Shown here in pieces: positions 17,203 through 26,613 of a DNA stretch of 64,000 nucleotides. The notes under the pieces were generated by a model. That model was not told where the DNA came from, made no database searches, and saw only the letters and a list, made by a program, of their open reading frames with translations. The DNA is from Aldehydirespirator sp965200005. GTDB lineage: Bacteria; Actinomycetota; Acidimicrobiia; Acidimicrobiales; Aldehydirespiratoraceae. The DNA lies in the NCBI GenBank assembly GCA_965200005.1, contig OZ241331.1, positions 2,480,001 through 2,544,000 on the forward strand, written 5' to 3'. How positions within the stretch are numbered: position 1 is the first letter of the stretch; every line of letters begins with the position of its first letter. A program made the translations under genes and the position numbers.

Positions 17203-18012
17203 TCAGAGTTCACGTGATCCGCTCCCTCCCAGATATGCATCGACGACACGCTGATCGTTGCGGATTTCTGCTGGTGCGCCCGTAGCGATCACCGCACCGA
17301 ACTCGAGAACGTGTATGCGGTCACACACCGAAAGCACCAGGTTCATGTCATGATCCACGAGCATCAGCGCTGCACCCGCATCAACCATCTCGCGCAGACG
17401 CTTCCCGAGCCACACGGTCTCGTTGCGATCCAGACCCGCAGCTGGTTCGTCGAGCAACACAATGCGTGAACGAGCAACCATCGCTCTCGCAATGCCGACC
17501 ATTTTGCGCTGACCCTGCGACAACTCTCGGGGCAGGCGAGCCGCCACCGCCGTCAAGCCAAGTTGTTCGAGCACCTCATCTATCCGATCGCTGCGATCCT
17601 TACGCCACAATCCCGCGACAGCTCGACGCAAAGTCAGCGGCTGGCTCGCTACCGACAGGTTCGAGACCACGTCAATGTCATCGAAGAGTTCACCTGTCTG
17701 CCAGGTTCGATTAAGACCACGCCAACTCAAAGCGTGCGGCGCAAGTCCGGTGACATCGGTGCCGTCGAGTCTCACTGTCCCGGTTGCATTTGCAGGCAAG
17801 AAGCCTGTGACGGCATCGATGAAGGTCGTCTTGCCGGCACCGTTAGGTCCGATCAAACCAGTCAATTCACCACTCCGGCAATCAATGTCCACACCTCTAA
17901 GCGCGCGAACACCGCCGAAAGAAACTCGCAAATCCTCAGTCTCAAGAACGGGAGCGGTCGCAGTGCGATCCGTTCTTTCGAATCGGGTGGTCGTGGCACG
18001 AATGGCGGTCAT
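17203..18012 (-). CDS. livG: Branched-chain amino-acid-type ABC transporter ATPase (LivG-like)
   Basis: The 269-residue ATPase has Walker A GPNGAGKT (55-62), signature LSQGQ (164-168), Walker B IVLLDEP (184-190) and the LivG-style tail (AVIATGAPAEIRNDQRVVDAYLG). It lies four bases downstream of the fused permease gene and is co-transcribed with it and the binding protein. Liv systems import branched-chain amino acids, amides, urea or aromatic acids. The usual second ATPase (LivF) is not in this window. Either one ATPase dimer serves the permease or livF is elsewhere. Confidence 0.9.
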   Translation of the reverse strand: MTAIRATTTRFERTDRTATAPVLETEDLRVSFGGVRALRGVDIDCRSGELTGLIGPNGAGKTTFIDAVTGFLPANATGTVRLDGTDVTGLAPHALSWRGLNRTWQTGELFDDIDVVSNLSVASQPLTLRRAVAGLWRKDRSDRIDEVLEQLGLTAVAARLPRELSQGQRKMVGIARAMVARSRIVLLDEPAAGLDRNETVWLGKRLREMVDAGAALMLVDHDMNLVLSVCDRIHVLEFGAVIATGAPAEIRNDQRVVDAYLGGSGSREL

Positions 18013-18016
18013 CGTG

Positions 18017-20074
18017 TCACCACCTCGTCGGGACGTGGCCCCAGCGGTGAGCTAGTTGGCGCCCCCATCTCGCCATGGCCCGATTAAGGCGCCGCGTTGA
18101 ACCTGCGATCCCGTCTGCGTCAAACGCCAGCTCAGCGATCAAGAACGTGCCGGCGATGTATGTCTCGTAGCGGCCCAAGATGATGAACTCTTCGCCGAAC
18201 ACAGTGCCGACGCCCGCTCCCACCAACGTCCCAGTCCACAGGGCTCCACTGACGGTGCTGATGCCGCCGAGATACGCATATGCGATCAGCACAAGCGAGG
18301 CCGTGAAGCCAAAGGAGTCAGCCTGGAATGACCCGAGCTGCGACGCCTTGAGGCCGCCGGCTGCACCAGCAAGTGCGGCGCTCAACATGAACGCGAGAAG
18401 CTTGATCTTCGCAACATCGACACCCGCTGCAGCAGCGGCTCGTTCGTTGGTGCGCACCGCCAACATCTGCTCCCCCACCGGACTTCGCCGCAGCAGTGCC
18501 ACTGCGACACAAGCCAGCGCGGTGACGGCCAGGATCAGCACTCCAAGGGCCGGCGAGGGCTGCTTATCGTCACCCAACAGGAACTCTGAGGCTGATCCGA
18601 ACTCAATGCCGAACAACGATGGTGCTTCGGCGCGGCCCCGTGATGCGGATCCGAACCATCCATCTCGCCGGAACAGCACGGCTTCGATGGCGATGCCAGC
18701 TGCCAGGGTCACGATGGCGAGGCTGGGGCCACGTGTTCGAAGCGCCAGCACCCCAACGAGAAGTCCGAATCCTGCCGCGGTCGCTATGGCGAGCGGGAAC
18801 CCGATGATGAACGGGATGCCGGCACTGGTTACGTACGAAGCGATGGCAAATGCGGCAATCCCTTGCAAGGCCACCTGAGCGAGCGACACCTGACCCACGT
18901 AGCCGATGACCACCACGAGACTCAGAGCCAGCAGGATGCCGATCATCGAGTTGTTCAACCCATTGCGATATTCGAACGGCAGCCAGATGACGGCCACCGC
19001 TGTGATCAGAATCCCGGACACAACAAGACCAGGCCTGATCGGATCGGCATACGCAAGTGGGAGCCGCTCTGCTCTTGGGGTGCCGCGACCTGCGATTACG
19101 TTGCCGCGCACAAACATCGCGACCGCAATGATGACAAGCGGAAGCACCTCCGCAAGGTCAAGGTCTGGCACCCAATCTTGGCGTTGTTCAAGAATGAAGA
19201 TGAGGCTTTGCAGCATGCCGATTGAGACTCCGGCGAGCGCAGAAGCCCAGAACGAAGAGAACGCGCCCACTAGGGCCGCCGCAAGCGCTGGGACAATCAA
19301 CAGGGTTAGTCGTGAAGGTGTGAGCCCTGTGATCGGTGCCACCAGGATGCCAACTCCACCTGCGATCATGCTGGCGACAACCCAACTGACGCCGGCCTGA
19401 AAGTCGGCGGAGTAACCCAGCAGCGTTGCCGTTTCTTCGTTCTCGGCCGCGGCACGAGTGGCGATCCCGAATCGCGTGTAGCGAAACACCGCCCACAGTG
19501 CCAGCGTGATGATTAGTAGCAGACCCAGCAGGATGAAGCGGTCACGGGGGATCTGGGTGCCAAGTATCGAGACGGTCTCGTTGGGTAGCAGCGACTCGGC
19601 ACGCTTGGCTCGTGAACCGAACCGCAGCACAACAACAGCTTGCAACGTAAGCAAGATGCCGATCGATGCCACCACCTTTGCTGTTGGTGGCGCATACCGC
19701 AGCGGACGGAACACGAGATAATGGGCACCCAGCCCCAGCAGCACCGACGTTCCCATGGCAACCAGCACTGCCACAGCGACCGAGGTGCCCATGCCGAGGT
19801 CGATGATCGTAGGAATGTCGGGTGCGTCAAGGTTCGCTCCGAACCAGTTGAGGATGCCGAAGACCATGGCAATCGGGTTTGGTATCGGAGGGATCGGGTA
19901 CTCGCCGTTCTGGCGCATCGCCACGTACACATAGGTGACATAAGTCGCAATCGCGCCGTGACCGAAGTTGATGACCCCCGAGGCTCGAAAGCTGAGCGTC
20001 AAACCGATCGCTAGGGCACCGATGATGACGCCGGTACCGATGCCGATCAACAGGAACTGGAAGTAGATCCCCAC
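18017..20074 (-). CDS. Fused LivH-LivM permease of a branched-chain-type ABC transporter
   Basis: The 685 residues contain two permease halves. Residues 1-310 match LivH (ALAIGLTLSFRASGVINFGHGAIATYV at 21-47, and AAENEETATLLGYSAD). Residues 350-685 match LivM (VVVIGYVGQVSLAQVALQGIAAF, and VRTNERAAAAAGVDVAKIK). Both EAA-like coupling regions are visible. Separate LivH and LivM are usual, but fused forms are known. The solute-binding protein gene is 105 bases upstream and LivG four bases downstream. The imported substrate cannot be told from sequence. Confidence 0.9.
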   Translation of the reverse strand: MGIYFQFLLIGIGTGVIIGALAIGLTLSFRASGVINFGHGAIATYVTYVYVAMRQNGEYPIPPIPNPIAMVFGILNWFGANLDAPDIPTIIDLGMGTSVAVAVLVAMGTSVLLGLGAHYLVFRPLRYAPPTAKVVASIGILLTLQAVVVLRFGSRAKRAESLLPNETVSILGTQIPRDRFILLGLLLIITLALWAVFRYTRFGIATRAAAENEETATLLGYSADFQAGVSWVVASMIAGGVGILVAPITGLTPSRLTLLIVPALAAALVGAFSSFWASALAGVSIGMLQSLIFILEQRQDWVPDLDLAEVLPLVIIAVAMFVRGNVIAGRGTPRAERLPLAYADPIRPGLVVSGILITAVAVIWLPFEYRNGLNNSMIGILLALSLVVVIGYVGQVSLAQVALQGIAAFAIASYVTSAGIPFIIGFPLAIATAAGFGLLVGVLALRTRGPSLAIVTLAAGIAIEAVLFRRDGWFGSASRGRAEAPSLFGIEFGSASEFLLGDDKQPSPALGVLILAVTALACVAVALLRRSPVGEQMLAVRTNERAAAAAGVDVAKIKLLAFMLSAALAGAAGGLKASQLGSFQADSFGFTASLVLIAYAYLGGISTVSGALWTGTLVGAGVGTVFGEEFIILGRYETYIAGTFLIAELAFDADGIAGSTRRLNRAMARWGRQLAHRWGHVPTRW

Positions 20075-20179
20075 TAGGCCCAGGCCCAGGTCAGACGCGG
20101 TGAGTGGCGGTGAGCCCTGGTGCGGGTGACGCTGTCGCTGACTCTGACCGTGGCCGGCCTGGTGCCGTGCCTACTACCG

Positions 20180-21511
20180 CTAACCGAGACTCTCGAATTG
20201 CGTGTAGTCGATCGGTGCGACTGCCTCAAACTCCATCGTCTCGCCGACCACCTTGAGGGCCAGCACAGTTGAAACACACGCGCCGGGGAACGGATCGGGG
20301 CCGGGGCATGAGATCGCTGAGTACCAGCCGAGTTCGAGTTGTGTCTCACCGAGAGCTGCGTTCACGTTTTCCCTACTCAGGTTGTCGAAGCCCACACGCA
20401 CGAGCGCATCGTGGGTGGCCAACACATTGGCAACCGCCCATCCTGCCAACCCGTAAACCTCGGCTTCACTCGACCCGTAATCCGCAATGATGCGCTGCCC
20501 CTCAAGTACATCATCGCTAGCAACGGATGGATCGACCGGCAAGGCACTAGAGCCAAACACCAGCCACCCATCAAGTGCTCCACCTGCGACGGACTCCTCC
20601 AGGGCACAGGTGTCAACAGTCAATACGGTCGCCTCAACCGATAGTGCCGCCAGCGAGTCGGCAAGTGGTGCGCACTGGGTGCCGTCTATGGCCGCCAGGA
20701 TCGAGTCGGCTGCAGCGGCTTCAGATGCGGTGACGATGCCCGTGAAGTCAGCTTGCTCAAAGCCTGCTGGGGTGACATCGAACACTTCAATGCCCGCGGC
20801 CTGAGCGAACCCTGCAGCCGCTTCGCATGCCTCGAGGTAGAAGGGATCATCGGCGCAGATGATCGCCATCGATCCGACGCCCAGAGCATCCGCCGCATAG
20901 TCAACGGGCGCCTGGAGGATCCCGAGGAAGCCCGGATCCATCACCCATTCGGTGTCTCGCTGCCAGTCATCTGCGAGGTTTGCGAGCGCAAGCATCGGCA
21001 GCCCTGCCGGCACCGTCACTTCGGAGGCCTCGTTGCTCGAGAAGCTTGATGTCAACATCACGGTGATGTCGTCGTCGTTGACGAACTGCTGCGCACAGGC
21101 CACTGCACCTTCGGGGCCGTCACCAGATGTACAGACGACGAGTTCGAGCGGATGCCCGTTGACCCCACCGAGCTCAGCGTTGATATAAGCGACGGTCGCC
21201 TCGGCCGCACGCCGTGCCTCGACAATCGAGAACAGTTCTTCTTCCTGAGAGTCAAAGCCGATCTTGATTGGCTCAAGGTCACTTTGTGCTCCCGCTGCCG
21301 CGTCAGCGTCCGTGTCGGATGAGCCATCATCGGTGGGTTCTGTCGATTCGGCCGACTCTTGAGCAGCGTCTACGCCTGCAGTGCCGGTATCCATAGCCGT
21401 ATCGGTCGTGTCGGCGGTGTCGCCCGATCCGTCGTCTCCGCAGGCTGCCGCGAGCAGCGCCAGCACGGCGAGAGCTCCAAGCATGAACCGAACGGGCTTG
21501 TTGATGTTCAT
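20180..21511 (-). CDS. LivK-like periplasmic-binding lipoprotein of the ABC importer
   Basis: The gene encodes 443 residues from ATG 21511, which has GGAG eleven bases upstream; an in-frame TTG at 21520 also exists. A lipoprotein signal ends at LLAAAC (Cys24), followed by a long acidic Ser/Asp/Thr linker (to about residue 75), as is common in actinobacterial lipoproteins. The mature part is a type-I periplasmic fold: PIKIGFDSQEEELFSIVEARRAAEA, then VNGHPLELVVCTSGDGPEGAVACAQQFV. It delivers substrate to LivHM/LivG. The TetR operator candidate lies about 20 bases upstream of this start. Confidence 0.85.
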   Translation of the reverse strand: MNINKPVRFMLGALAVLALLAAACGDDGSGDTADTTDTAMDTGTAGVDAAQESAESTEPTDDGSSDTDADAAAGAQSDLEPIKIGFDSQEEELFSIVEARRAAEATVAYINAELGGVNGHPLELVVCTSGDGPEGAVACAQQFVNDDDITVMLTSSFSSNEASEVTVPAGLPMLALANLADDWQRDTEWVMDPGFLGILQAPVDYAADALGVGSMAIICADDPFYLEACEAAAGFAQAAGIEVFDVTPAGFEQADFTGIVTASEAAAADSILAAIDGTQCAPLADSLAALSVEATVLTVDTCALEESVAGGALDGWLVFGSSALPVDPSVASDDVLEGQRIIADYGSSEAEVYGLAGWAVANVLATHDALVRVGFDNLSRENVNAALGETQLELGWYSAISCPGPDPFPGACVSTVLALKVVGETMEFEAVAPIDYTQFESLG

Positions 21512-21531
21512 CGTGTTCAACGCTCCTCGTA

Positions 21532-21553
21532 ATTTCTTTCGGTCGATAGAAAT
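21532..21553. promoter_or_regulatory. Palindromic operator candidate between livK and the TetR gene
   Basis: The 22-base site has 11-base arms, ATTTCTTTCGG and TCGATAGAAAT, matching as an inverted repeat at 9 of 11 positions. It is the only strong dyad in the short gap between the divergent livK-like and TetR genes, so it is a natural binding site for the TetR protein, repressing both directions. It also overlaps the AT-rich promoter region. Confidence 0.6.
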
Positions 21554-21601
21554 AAATGTTAGGATCTGACAATTGCTACGTCAAGCTCACCCTCCGGGAA
21601 C

Positions 21602-22309
21602 ATGTCGTCGGGAAATTCGCGCTCGCGCAAGTTCAGAGCTCGCCGGCCGGTCGGCAGACCTCGCGCCGACGGCCGGATCCCCGACGGCGATGTACGTGAG
21701 CAGATCCTTGAAGCGGCGGCTGACCTCTTCATACGCCACGGTTACACTGCCACGACTACCCGTCAGATCGCAGCCGCGGCAGGGCTTCGCCAGGGCTCGC
21801 TGCGTCACTACTTTCAACGCAAGAAGGATCTGCTGCATGAGCTCCTTGACCGGACTCTGGAACCAGCGTTTGCAGCGTTTGAGGGCAGCGTGTCTTCAAT
21901 GGCCGCTGAGACCCGACTCTGGCGGCTCTTGAGTACCGACTGTTCGAACCTGGTGGCAGGGGATCAGAACCTGGCCAGCTTGATGCTGCTACCCGAGTGC
22001 CGAGATCATGACTTCAGCGACTTCTGGGCTCGCCGCGAGGAACTCAAACAGGTATACAGAGCGACGATCGCGGCTGGAATCGAGTCTGGTGTGTTGATGC
22101 CGATCGACTTGGATCTTGCTCTGGCGGGCACTTTCGGTCTGGTCGAGAGCCTGGCGATGTGGTTTGACCCCCAAGGCACGCTGGTGCCATCAGAAGCCGC
22201 CAACCATGTTGCGCGGGCAGCCTTAGCTGCGCTGTTGCGAGAGCCCGGATCAATAGATGCCGTGATCGCTGCTAGCAGTGCCACCAAGAGTCCGTCGACC
22301 GAACCATGA
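21602..22309 (+). CDS. TetR/AcrR-family transcriptional regulator
   Basis: The 235-residue protein has a basic N-terminus, then the TetR helix-turn-helix at residues 35-80 (ILEAAADLFIRHGYTATTTRQIAAAAGL, then GSLRHYFQRKKDLL). The rest is a variable ligand-binding domain. It is divergent from the liv-type transporter and overlaps the downstream LLM gene by ATGA (22306-22309). It probably represses both the transporter and its own operon until a substrate or CoA ester binds. Confidence 0.9.
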   Translation: MSSGNSRSRKFRARRPVGRPRADGRIPDGDVREQILEAAADLFIRHGYTATTTRQIAAAAGLRQGSLRHYFQRKKDLLHELLDRTLEPAFAAFEGSVSSMAAETRLWRLLSTDCSNLVAGDQNLASLMLLPECRDHDFSDFWARREELKQVYRATIAAGIESGVLMPIDLDLALAGTFGLVESLAMWFDPQGTLVPSEAANHVARAALAALLREPGSIDAVIAASSATKSPSTEP

Positions 22310-23334
22310 CGACAGACGCCGCACCAACACCCAAACTTGACGTCTATCTGCTGCCCGTCGAGACAGAGTGGAACGACCTCCGGCGCATGGTGATTGAGGC
22401 TGAACGCCTCGGGTTTCATTCGGCTTGGATCCATGACAATGTCGTGGGGCCTGTCCCCTGGCTGCCCACTGCTGCCACCTACGACGCTTGGAGCGTGCTG
22501 GGAGCATTGGGAGAGGCGACATCTCGGATCCGCCTCGGCCCCCTAGTCACTCCGGTGGGTCGGCGACATCCAAGCATCTTGGCCAAGATGGCAGCTTCGT
22601 TTGACAACACCAGCGGTGGCCGCCTTGATCTCGGTATGGGTGCAGGCGACGAACCGCATCAATATGAGCCGTGGGGTCTTCGCTTCGGTTCACCGTCCGA
22701 GCGGATCTCGATGCTTGAAGAAGAGATCGAGATCATCAAGGCACTCTGGACTCGTGAGTCAGTGACCTATAGAGGTGACCAATACCAACTAATGGAGGCC
22801 AACCTCGCGCCTAAGCCGATCCAATCCCCGCATCCACCGATCTGGGTTGGTCTTGTGTTTGGTCGCAAGGTCATGCCTCGAGTCGCTGCTCGTTATGCAG
22901 ATGGGATCAACTTCTACGCCAAGCACGATGACGATGTGCGATCCACGATCGAGACGATCGGCTCGCTTTGCGAACGCGAGGGACGTGATCCGGGGCTGCT
23001 CAAGTATTCGAGATGCGTGACGGTGTGGGTAACTGATGACATCGTCGACATCGATCAAGAACTCAAGCGGCTCGGTCGGCTATATGGGACAGGTCACGAC
23101 TACCTAGAGACATACGTGGCTGACTACGAGAAGATGCTCGTTGGTCCCCCAGAATTAATAGCCGAAGGAATCGTCGCTCAAGCCAAACTCGGCATAGATC
23201 AGGTGATCATCAACCCGATTCTCGGCCCCGGCCCCGCCTACCGCCAGACACCCATAGTCGAAGGCATAATCGCCTCCTGGCACCGCATAGCCAACCAAGT
23301 CAAACCCCTCATCCACGCGAGACTCGATGCCTAG
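22306..23334 (+). CDS. LLM-class F420/flavin-dependent oxidoreductase
   Basis: The 342-residue luciferase-like protein has LGPLVTPVGRRHPSILAKMAASFD, then SGGRLDLGMGAGDEPHQ (cofactor region), PPIWVGLVFGRKVMPRVAARYADGINFY, and a C-terminal LGIDQVIINPIL barrel strand. It is a clear paralogue of the gene at 12924-13901. It is translationally coupled to the TetR gene, so its substrate likely relates to what the transporter imports. Actinobacterial members of this group generally use F420. Confidence 0.9.
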   Translation: MTTDAAPTPKLDVYLLPVETEWNDLRRMVIEAERLGFHSAWIHDNVVGPVPWLPTAATYDAWSVLGALGEATSRIRLGPLVTPVGRRHPSILAKMAASFDNTSGGRLDLGMGAGDEPHQYEPWGLRFGSPSERISMLEEEIEIIKALWTRESVTYRGDQYQLMEANLAPKPIQSPHPPIWVGLVFGRKVMPRVAARYADGINFYAKHDDDVRSTIETIGSLCEREGRDPGLLKYSRCVTVWVTDDIVDIDQELKRLGRLYGTGHDYLETYVADYEKMLVGPPELIAEGIVAQAKLGIDQVIINPILGPGPAYRQTPIVEGIIASWHRIANQVKPLIHARLDA

Positions 23335-23575
23335 AAGAGTTGCCGAATGTCGTCCATCTGCTCACTTCGAGATGTTCCGCCACTCTCATCCCTGGCCAAA
23401 GGCACCTCCACGCCGACACGTTCTGACGAGGAATACCTAAAGCAAACTGCCATCAGTGAGATGCAGCAACACCACAGCCACATTAACGAAATGATCGTTT
23501 TGGGCCCATCGGAGGTGTAGATTCCGAAGCTGAGGGAGGCCGGTTTGGCCATGCAGACAGATTTCGGAGGAGGGC
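23335..23575. other. Intergenic region, no gene supported
   Basis: The 241 bases between the LLM gene and the DUF4365 remnant hold only short frames. GGAGGAGG at 23566-23573 is a strong ribosome binding site for ATG 23576. Nothing else is recognised. Confidence 0.45.
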
Positions 23576-24081
23576 ATGGACCGTCGGCTGCTTACGGCAA
23601 ACGATGAGAAAGAGGGACTGTCCGTTGCGTACGTTAAGGCTCTGGCGACGCGCGCAGGGTTCGTGACCTCAACACCAGATACCGACCGGGATAGCGTTGA
23701 CATGCGTGTTCAGGCAGGCGGCGCCGGCGACCAGCCATTGATCTGCAACTGAAGGCAACGAGTAATCAACTGGGACAACCCAAGGCAGGCCTTCGACCGT
23801 TTCGCCTCTCGCGTAAGAACTACGACGATCTTCGGGTCAGTACCCAAACACCTCGGTTACTTGTTGTTCTTGAACTGCCTATCGACAAAGAGAGATGGAT
23901 GACTGTTTCCCCAAGGAGACTTAGTCTGCGGCGATGCGCCTACTGGCTGAGTCTGCGTCTGTTGCGACTCTCGGCTGTTCAGCAACGAAACGTCACTGTG
24001 CATGTGCCGGAAGCGAATGTCTTTGATGTTGAGGCGCTGCAGGACCTGATGGAAATGTCCCGGGCGGGAGAACTCCGATGA
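23576..24081 (+). pseudogene. DUF4365-like gene with a frameshift
   Basis: ATG 23576 follows a strong GGAGGAGG. The first frame gives 58 residues (MDRRLLTANDEKEGLSVAYV at the start, then a DRDSVDMRVQ stretch) and ends at TGA 23750-23752. The other frame then continues without loss of sense: IDLQLKATSNQLGQ, RPFRLSRKNYDDLR, TPRLLVVLELP, LSLRRCAYWLSLRL, which is the DUF4365 core. A one-base change near 23735 explains it. DUF4365 proteins have a nuclease-like alpha/beta fold and often accompany mobile or defence genes. The stop overlaps the next ATG (24078-24081), so these two genes form a pair. Confidence 0.7.
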
Positions 24082-25196
24082 ATGTGACCATTCGAGACTC
24101 AACAGCCCTTAGGCAGGTTACTCCTGAAGCGCTCTCCGCTTATGCCCGCGCTGCGGGTTGGAGCAAGCTCCGGCCTTACCACGAAGACTCCGACATCTAT
24201 GTTGGTGATGGTCTTCCGGAAGTATTGGTGCCCCGCACGGCCAGTCTCGGGGATTATGCCACCGCGGTATGGGATCTGATCAGGACGTTTGCTGATGTCT
24301 CCGAACAAGACGAACTCACCATTTACGGCTACTTGACAACGGCAGACCGGGATGTTGTTCGAGTTGCAGCCGATGGGAGTGATGATGGCACATTGCCAAT
24401 CAACGACGGCGTTGAACTCGTGAACGGAGCTAGGGAACTCCTATTGGCGAGTGCCTGTTCGTTGCGTGAGCCGCAGCCGGTATACAGGCCAGGAGCCAAT
24501 CAGCAGGCGGTTGATCTGGTAGACAAAGTTCGCTTTGGTCAAACAGCCCGCGGCAGCTTCGTCGTCACGCTTCTGACGCCAACTATCCCTCCTGTCATGA
24601 CCCTGCTCGCCGACGACGAAGCGCCGCCGATTGAGCGGCAACTTACCGAGCGGCTGGTTGGAACTCTTGAGGCTGCGGGTTCCGCGGTGGAGCGCACAGC
24701 TGCCGGAGATCAAGAGGCGTTCCCGGAGGCGGTGTCTTTGGGTGTCAGCGCAAACCTGTGTGAAGCTCTTGTGAAGCTCATTAAGCCCTTTCGCGCAATG
24801 CACATAGGAGTGTGGTGGGCTCCGATACGGCCGAGGACGGTGGCACAGTCCGTCGTTTCGTTTGTGCGGGCAGACGCGCCGATTCTGGGCGCTGCTGCGC
24901 GCACTCTTCGTGACCGAGCACCTCGACCAGACGAAGAACTGCTTGGTTGGGTTCGTGCCTTGAAGCGAGATCCCGAAGACGAGGTTGGCGCCATCCGTCT
25001 CGCAACGACCGTCGACGGCCAGAAGGCATCCGTCGCTGCGGGCTTAACGCAACGGGATTAAGAAGTGGCGGTTAAGGCCCATGCTGACAGGTCGCTGCTG
25101 GTTCTCAGCGGTGACCTCGAACGAGTGGGTCAGCGCTGGAACTTGCTCAATCCACAAGTCACGCAGGTCATCGACGACGACTCATCGGACAACTAG
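24078..25196 (+). pseudogene. Uncharacterised partner of the DUF4365-like gene, with an internal nonsense codon
   Basis: ATG 24078 overlaps the DUF4365-like stop. The frame reads 327 residues to TAA 25059-25061, then continues in the same frame with sensible sequence to TAG 25194-25196: EVAVKAHADRSLLVLSGDLE, then RWNLLNPQVTQVIDD. The TAA sits where an aromatic residue would be expected (TQRD-stop-EVAVKAH), so TAT/TAC to TAA is likely. The intact product would be 372 residues, alpha/beta with no recognised motif; its C-terminus looks like a small beta domain. Both members of the pair are therefore damaged. Confidence 0.6.
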
Positions 25197-25324
25197 TCGG
25201 TAAGAGCCTGAAGGGAGCTCCCCGGTAGCCCCGTATGACGGCGAGTTGTTGGCGCCGGTTGCGGTTAGGCGTGGGTTCGGGTTTTGTTTGGGTCGTAGAA
25301 CGGAGTTGTCTCGACTCGTGCGCC
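25197..25324. other. Short intergenic region between convergent broken genes
   Basis: The 128 bases lie between the end of the DUF4365 partner and the end of the GcvT-like gene. No gene or clear terminator is seen. Confidence 0.4.
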
Positions 25325-26437
25325 TTAGGTCGCGTCATCGCCTGCGACGGTCACGTTGGTGCCAGGCATCGAAGCGTGGGGTGCAATATGTACGAGAGCC
25401 AGGCTCGCTTCCATCCGGTGTGAGTACACGGGGCTGTTGACGGTGCCGACCTCGGCGCCATCAAGCAGGATCGACTCTCCTCCAACGAGAGCGTCGTCGT
25501 GGTCGATCTTGAGACCGGCTGCCACGAAGCGTTCGCGGCCGACTGCAGCCAGTGCAGCGTTCGCGGCCGATATGCTGCCTTGCCTCGATAGTCATCACCG
25601 GTCCGCGATATGGCCCAGTGCGGCCGCCTTGCCTCGATAGTCATCACCGGTCCGCGATATGGCCCAGCCGAGTCCGACCTCGCTCGGATGGTGTTCGTCC
25701 GTCATGTCGTACCCGTAAAACAGCAGGGCCGCCTCCACCCGGACTTTGTCGAGTGCCGCAAAGGAAGCCGCCATTACGCCATCGCTGGCACCACTTTCAA
25801 GAATCGCGTCCCACAGGCCCACGATGTCAGCCGCTGATGCGAAGATCTCATAGCCGCGCTCACCTGAGTAGCCGGTTCGACTCAAGAGTGCTGGCCTGCC
25901 AAACACATTGCAGTGCAGATGGTTGAAGTAACGCACGGGGGCCAGATCGGCGTCGCAATTGGCGTCGAGCAGCCCGAGAGCCGCCGGGCCCTGCAACGAG
26001 ATGATGTGGAGGTCATCGTCAAGCTCGATGCTCACATCGGAGCCATGAGCGGAGTCCTGCAGCAATTCCATGGACGCGCCAGAGCCGTGAACGAAGAGCC
26101 ATCCCTCGTCGCCATTGTTAAAGGCGATCGCATCGTCGGCTACGGTGCCCTTCTCGGTCAGCACGGCACCGTAGGCGGACTGGCCGGGCCCGATTCGGTT
26201 CAGGTCGCGACTGTGAGTGTGGTTCACGACGGCGTGAGCGTCAGGGCCGCTAACCCGAACCTTCTTCAGGGGTGACATGTCGAAGAGGCCCGCTGCTTCA
26301 CGGATGGCGTCGTGTTCTACGTTCGGGTCGGTGGAGTAGTCCCAGGCGGTGCCCATTCCATTCCAGTCTTCGAGTCCGGATCCGAGGGCGCGATGTCGAT
26401 CCGCGAGGGCTGAGGTGCGTGAGAGCTCTTCAGTCAT
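25325..26437 (-). pseudogene. GcvT-like aminomethyltransferase/demethylase interrupted by an in-frame insertion with stops
   Basis: From ATG 26437 the first 275 residues match GcvT-type folate-dependent methyl/aminomethyl transferases: EHDAIREAAGLFDMSPLKKVRVSG, RTGYSGERGYEIF, FAALDKVRVEAALLFYGYDM, HPSEVGLGWAISRTGDDYRGKAA. Two TGA codons then occur at 25592-25597. The same frame resumes with the proper C-terminal domain (AALAAVGRERFVAAGLKIDH, then ALVHIAPHASMPGT) and ends at 25325. The interruption is a stretch of about 66 bases made of a second copy of the preceding sequence. An intact protein would be near the usual 350 residues. Next to an MttB-family gene, it probably took part in methyl transfer from a methylated amine to tetrahydrofolate. 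Confidence 0.75.
25577..25667. repeat. 42-base direct repeat (period 49) inside the GcvT-like gene
   Basis: Bases 25577-25618 and 25626-25667 are identical. A second small repeat, 14 bases at 25529-25542 and 25557-25570, sits beside it. Together they form the insertion that brings in the two TGA codons. Confidence 0.9.
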
Positions 26438-26613
26438 GTCAACTTCTTTCTGGTGGTCGGCTTTGGTCGGCTTAAGTCAGTTGTCGGATTGTCAGGTCAG
26501 TCGAATCGTTGCATACGTCGAGCTAGGGCTAGATGGGTGAGCTGTGCTTCGGGCGGTTTCAGTCGGCTCAGACGGCCGGGTGCTGGAGGGTCGAGGCTTG
26601 GGAACGCATCAAC
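26438..26613. other. Intergenic region between mttB-like and gcvT-like genes
   Basis: The 176 bases separate two same-strand genes. There is no clear ORF; it could hold a promoter for the GcvT-like gene. Confidence 0.4.
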
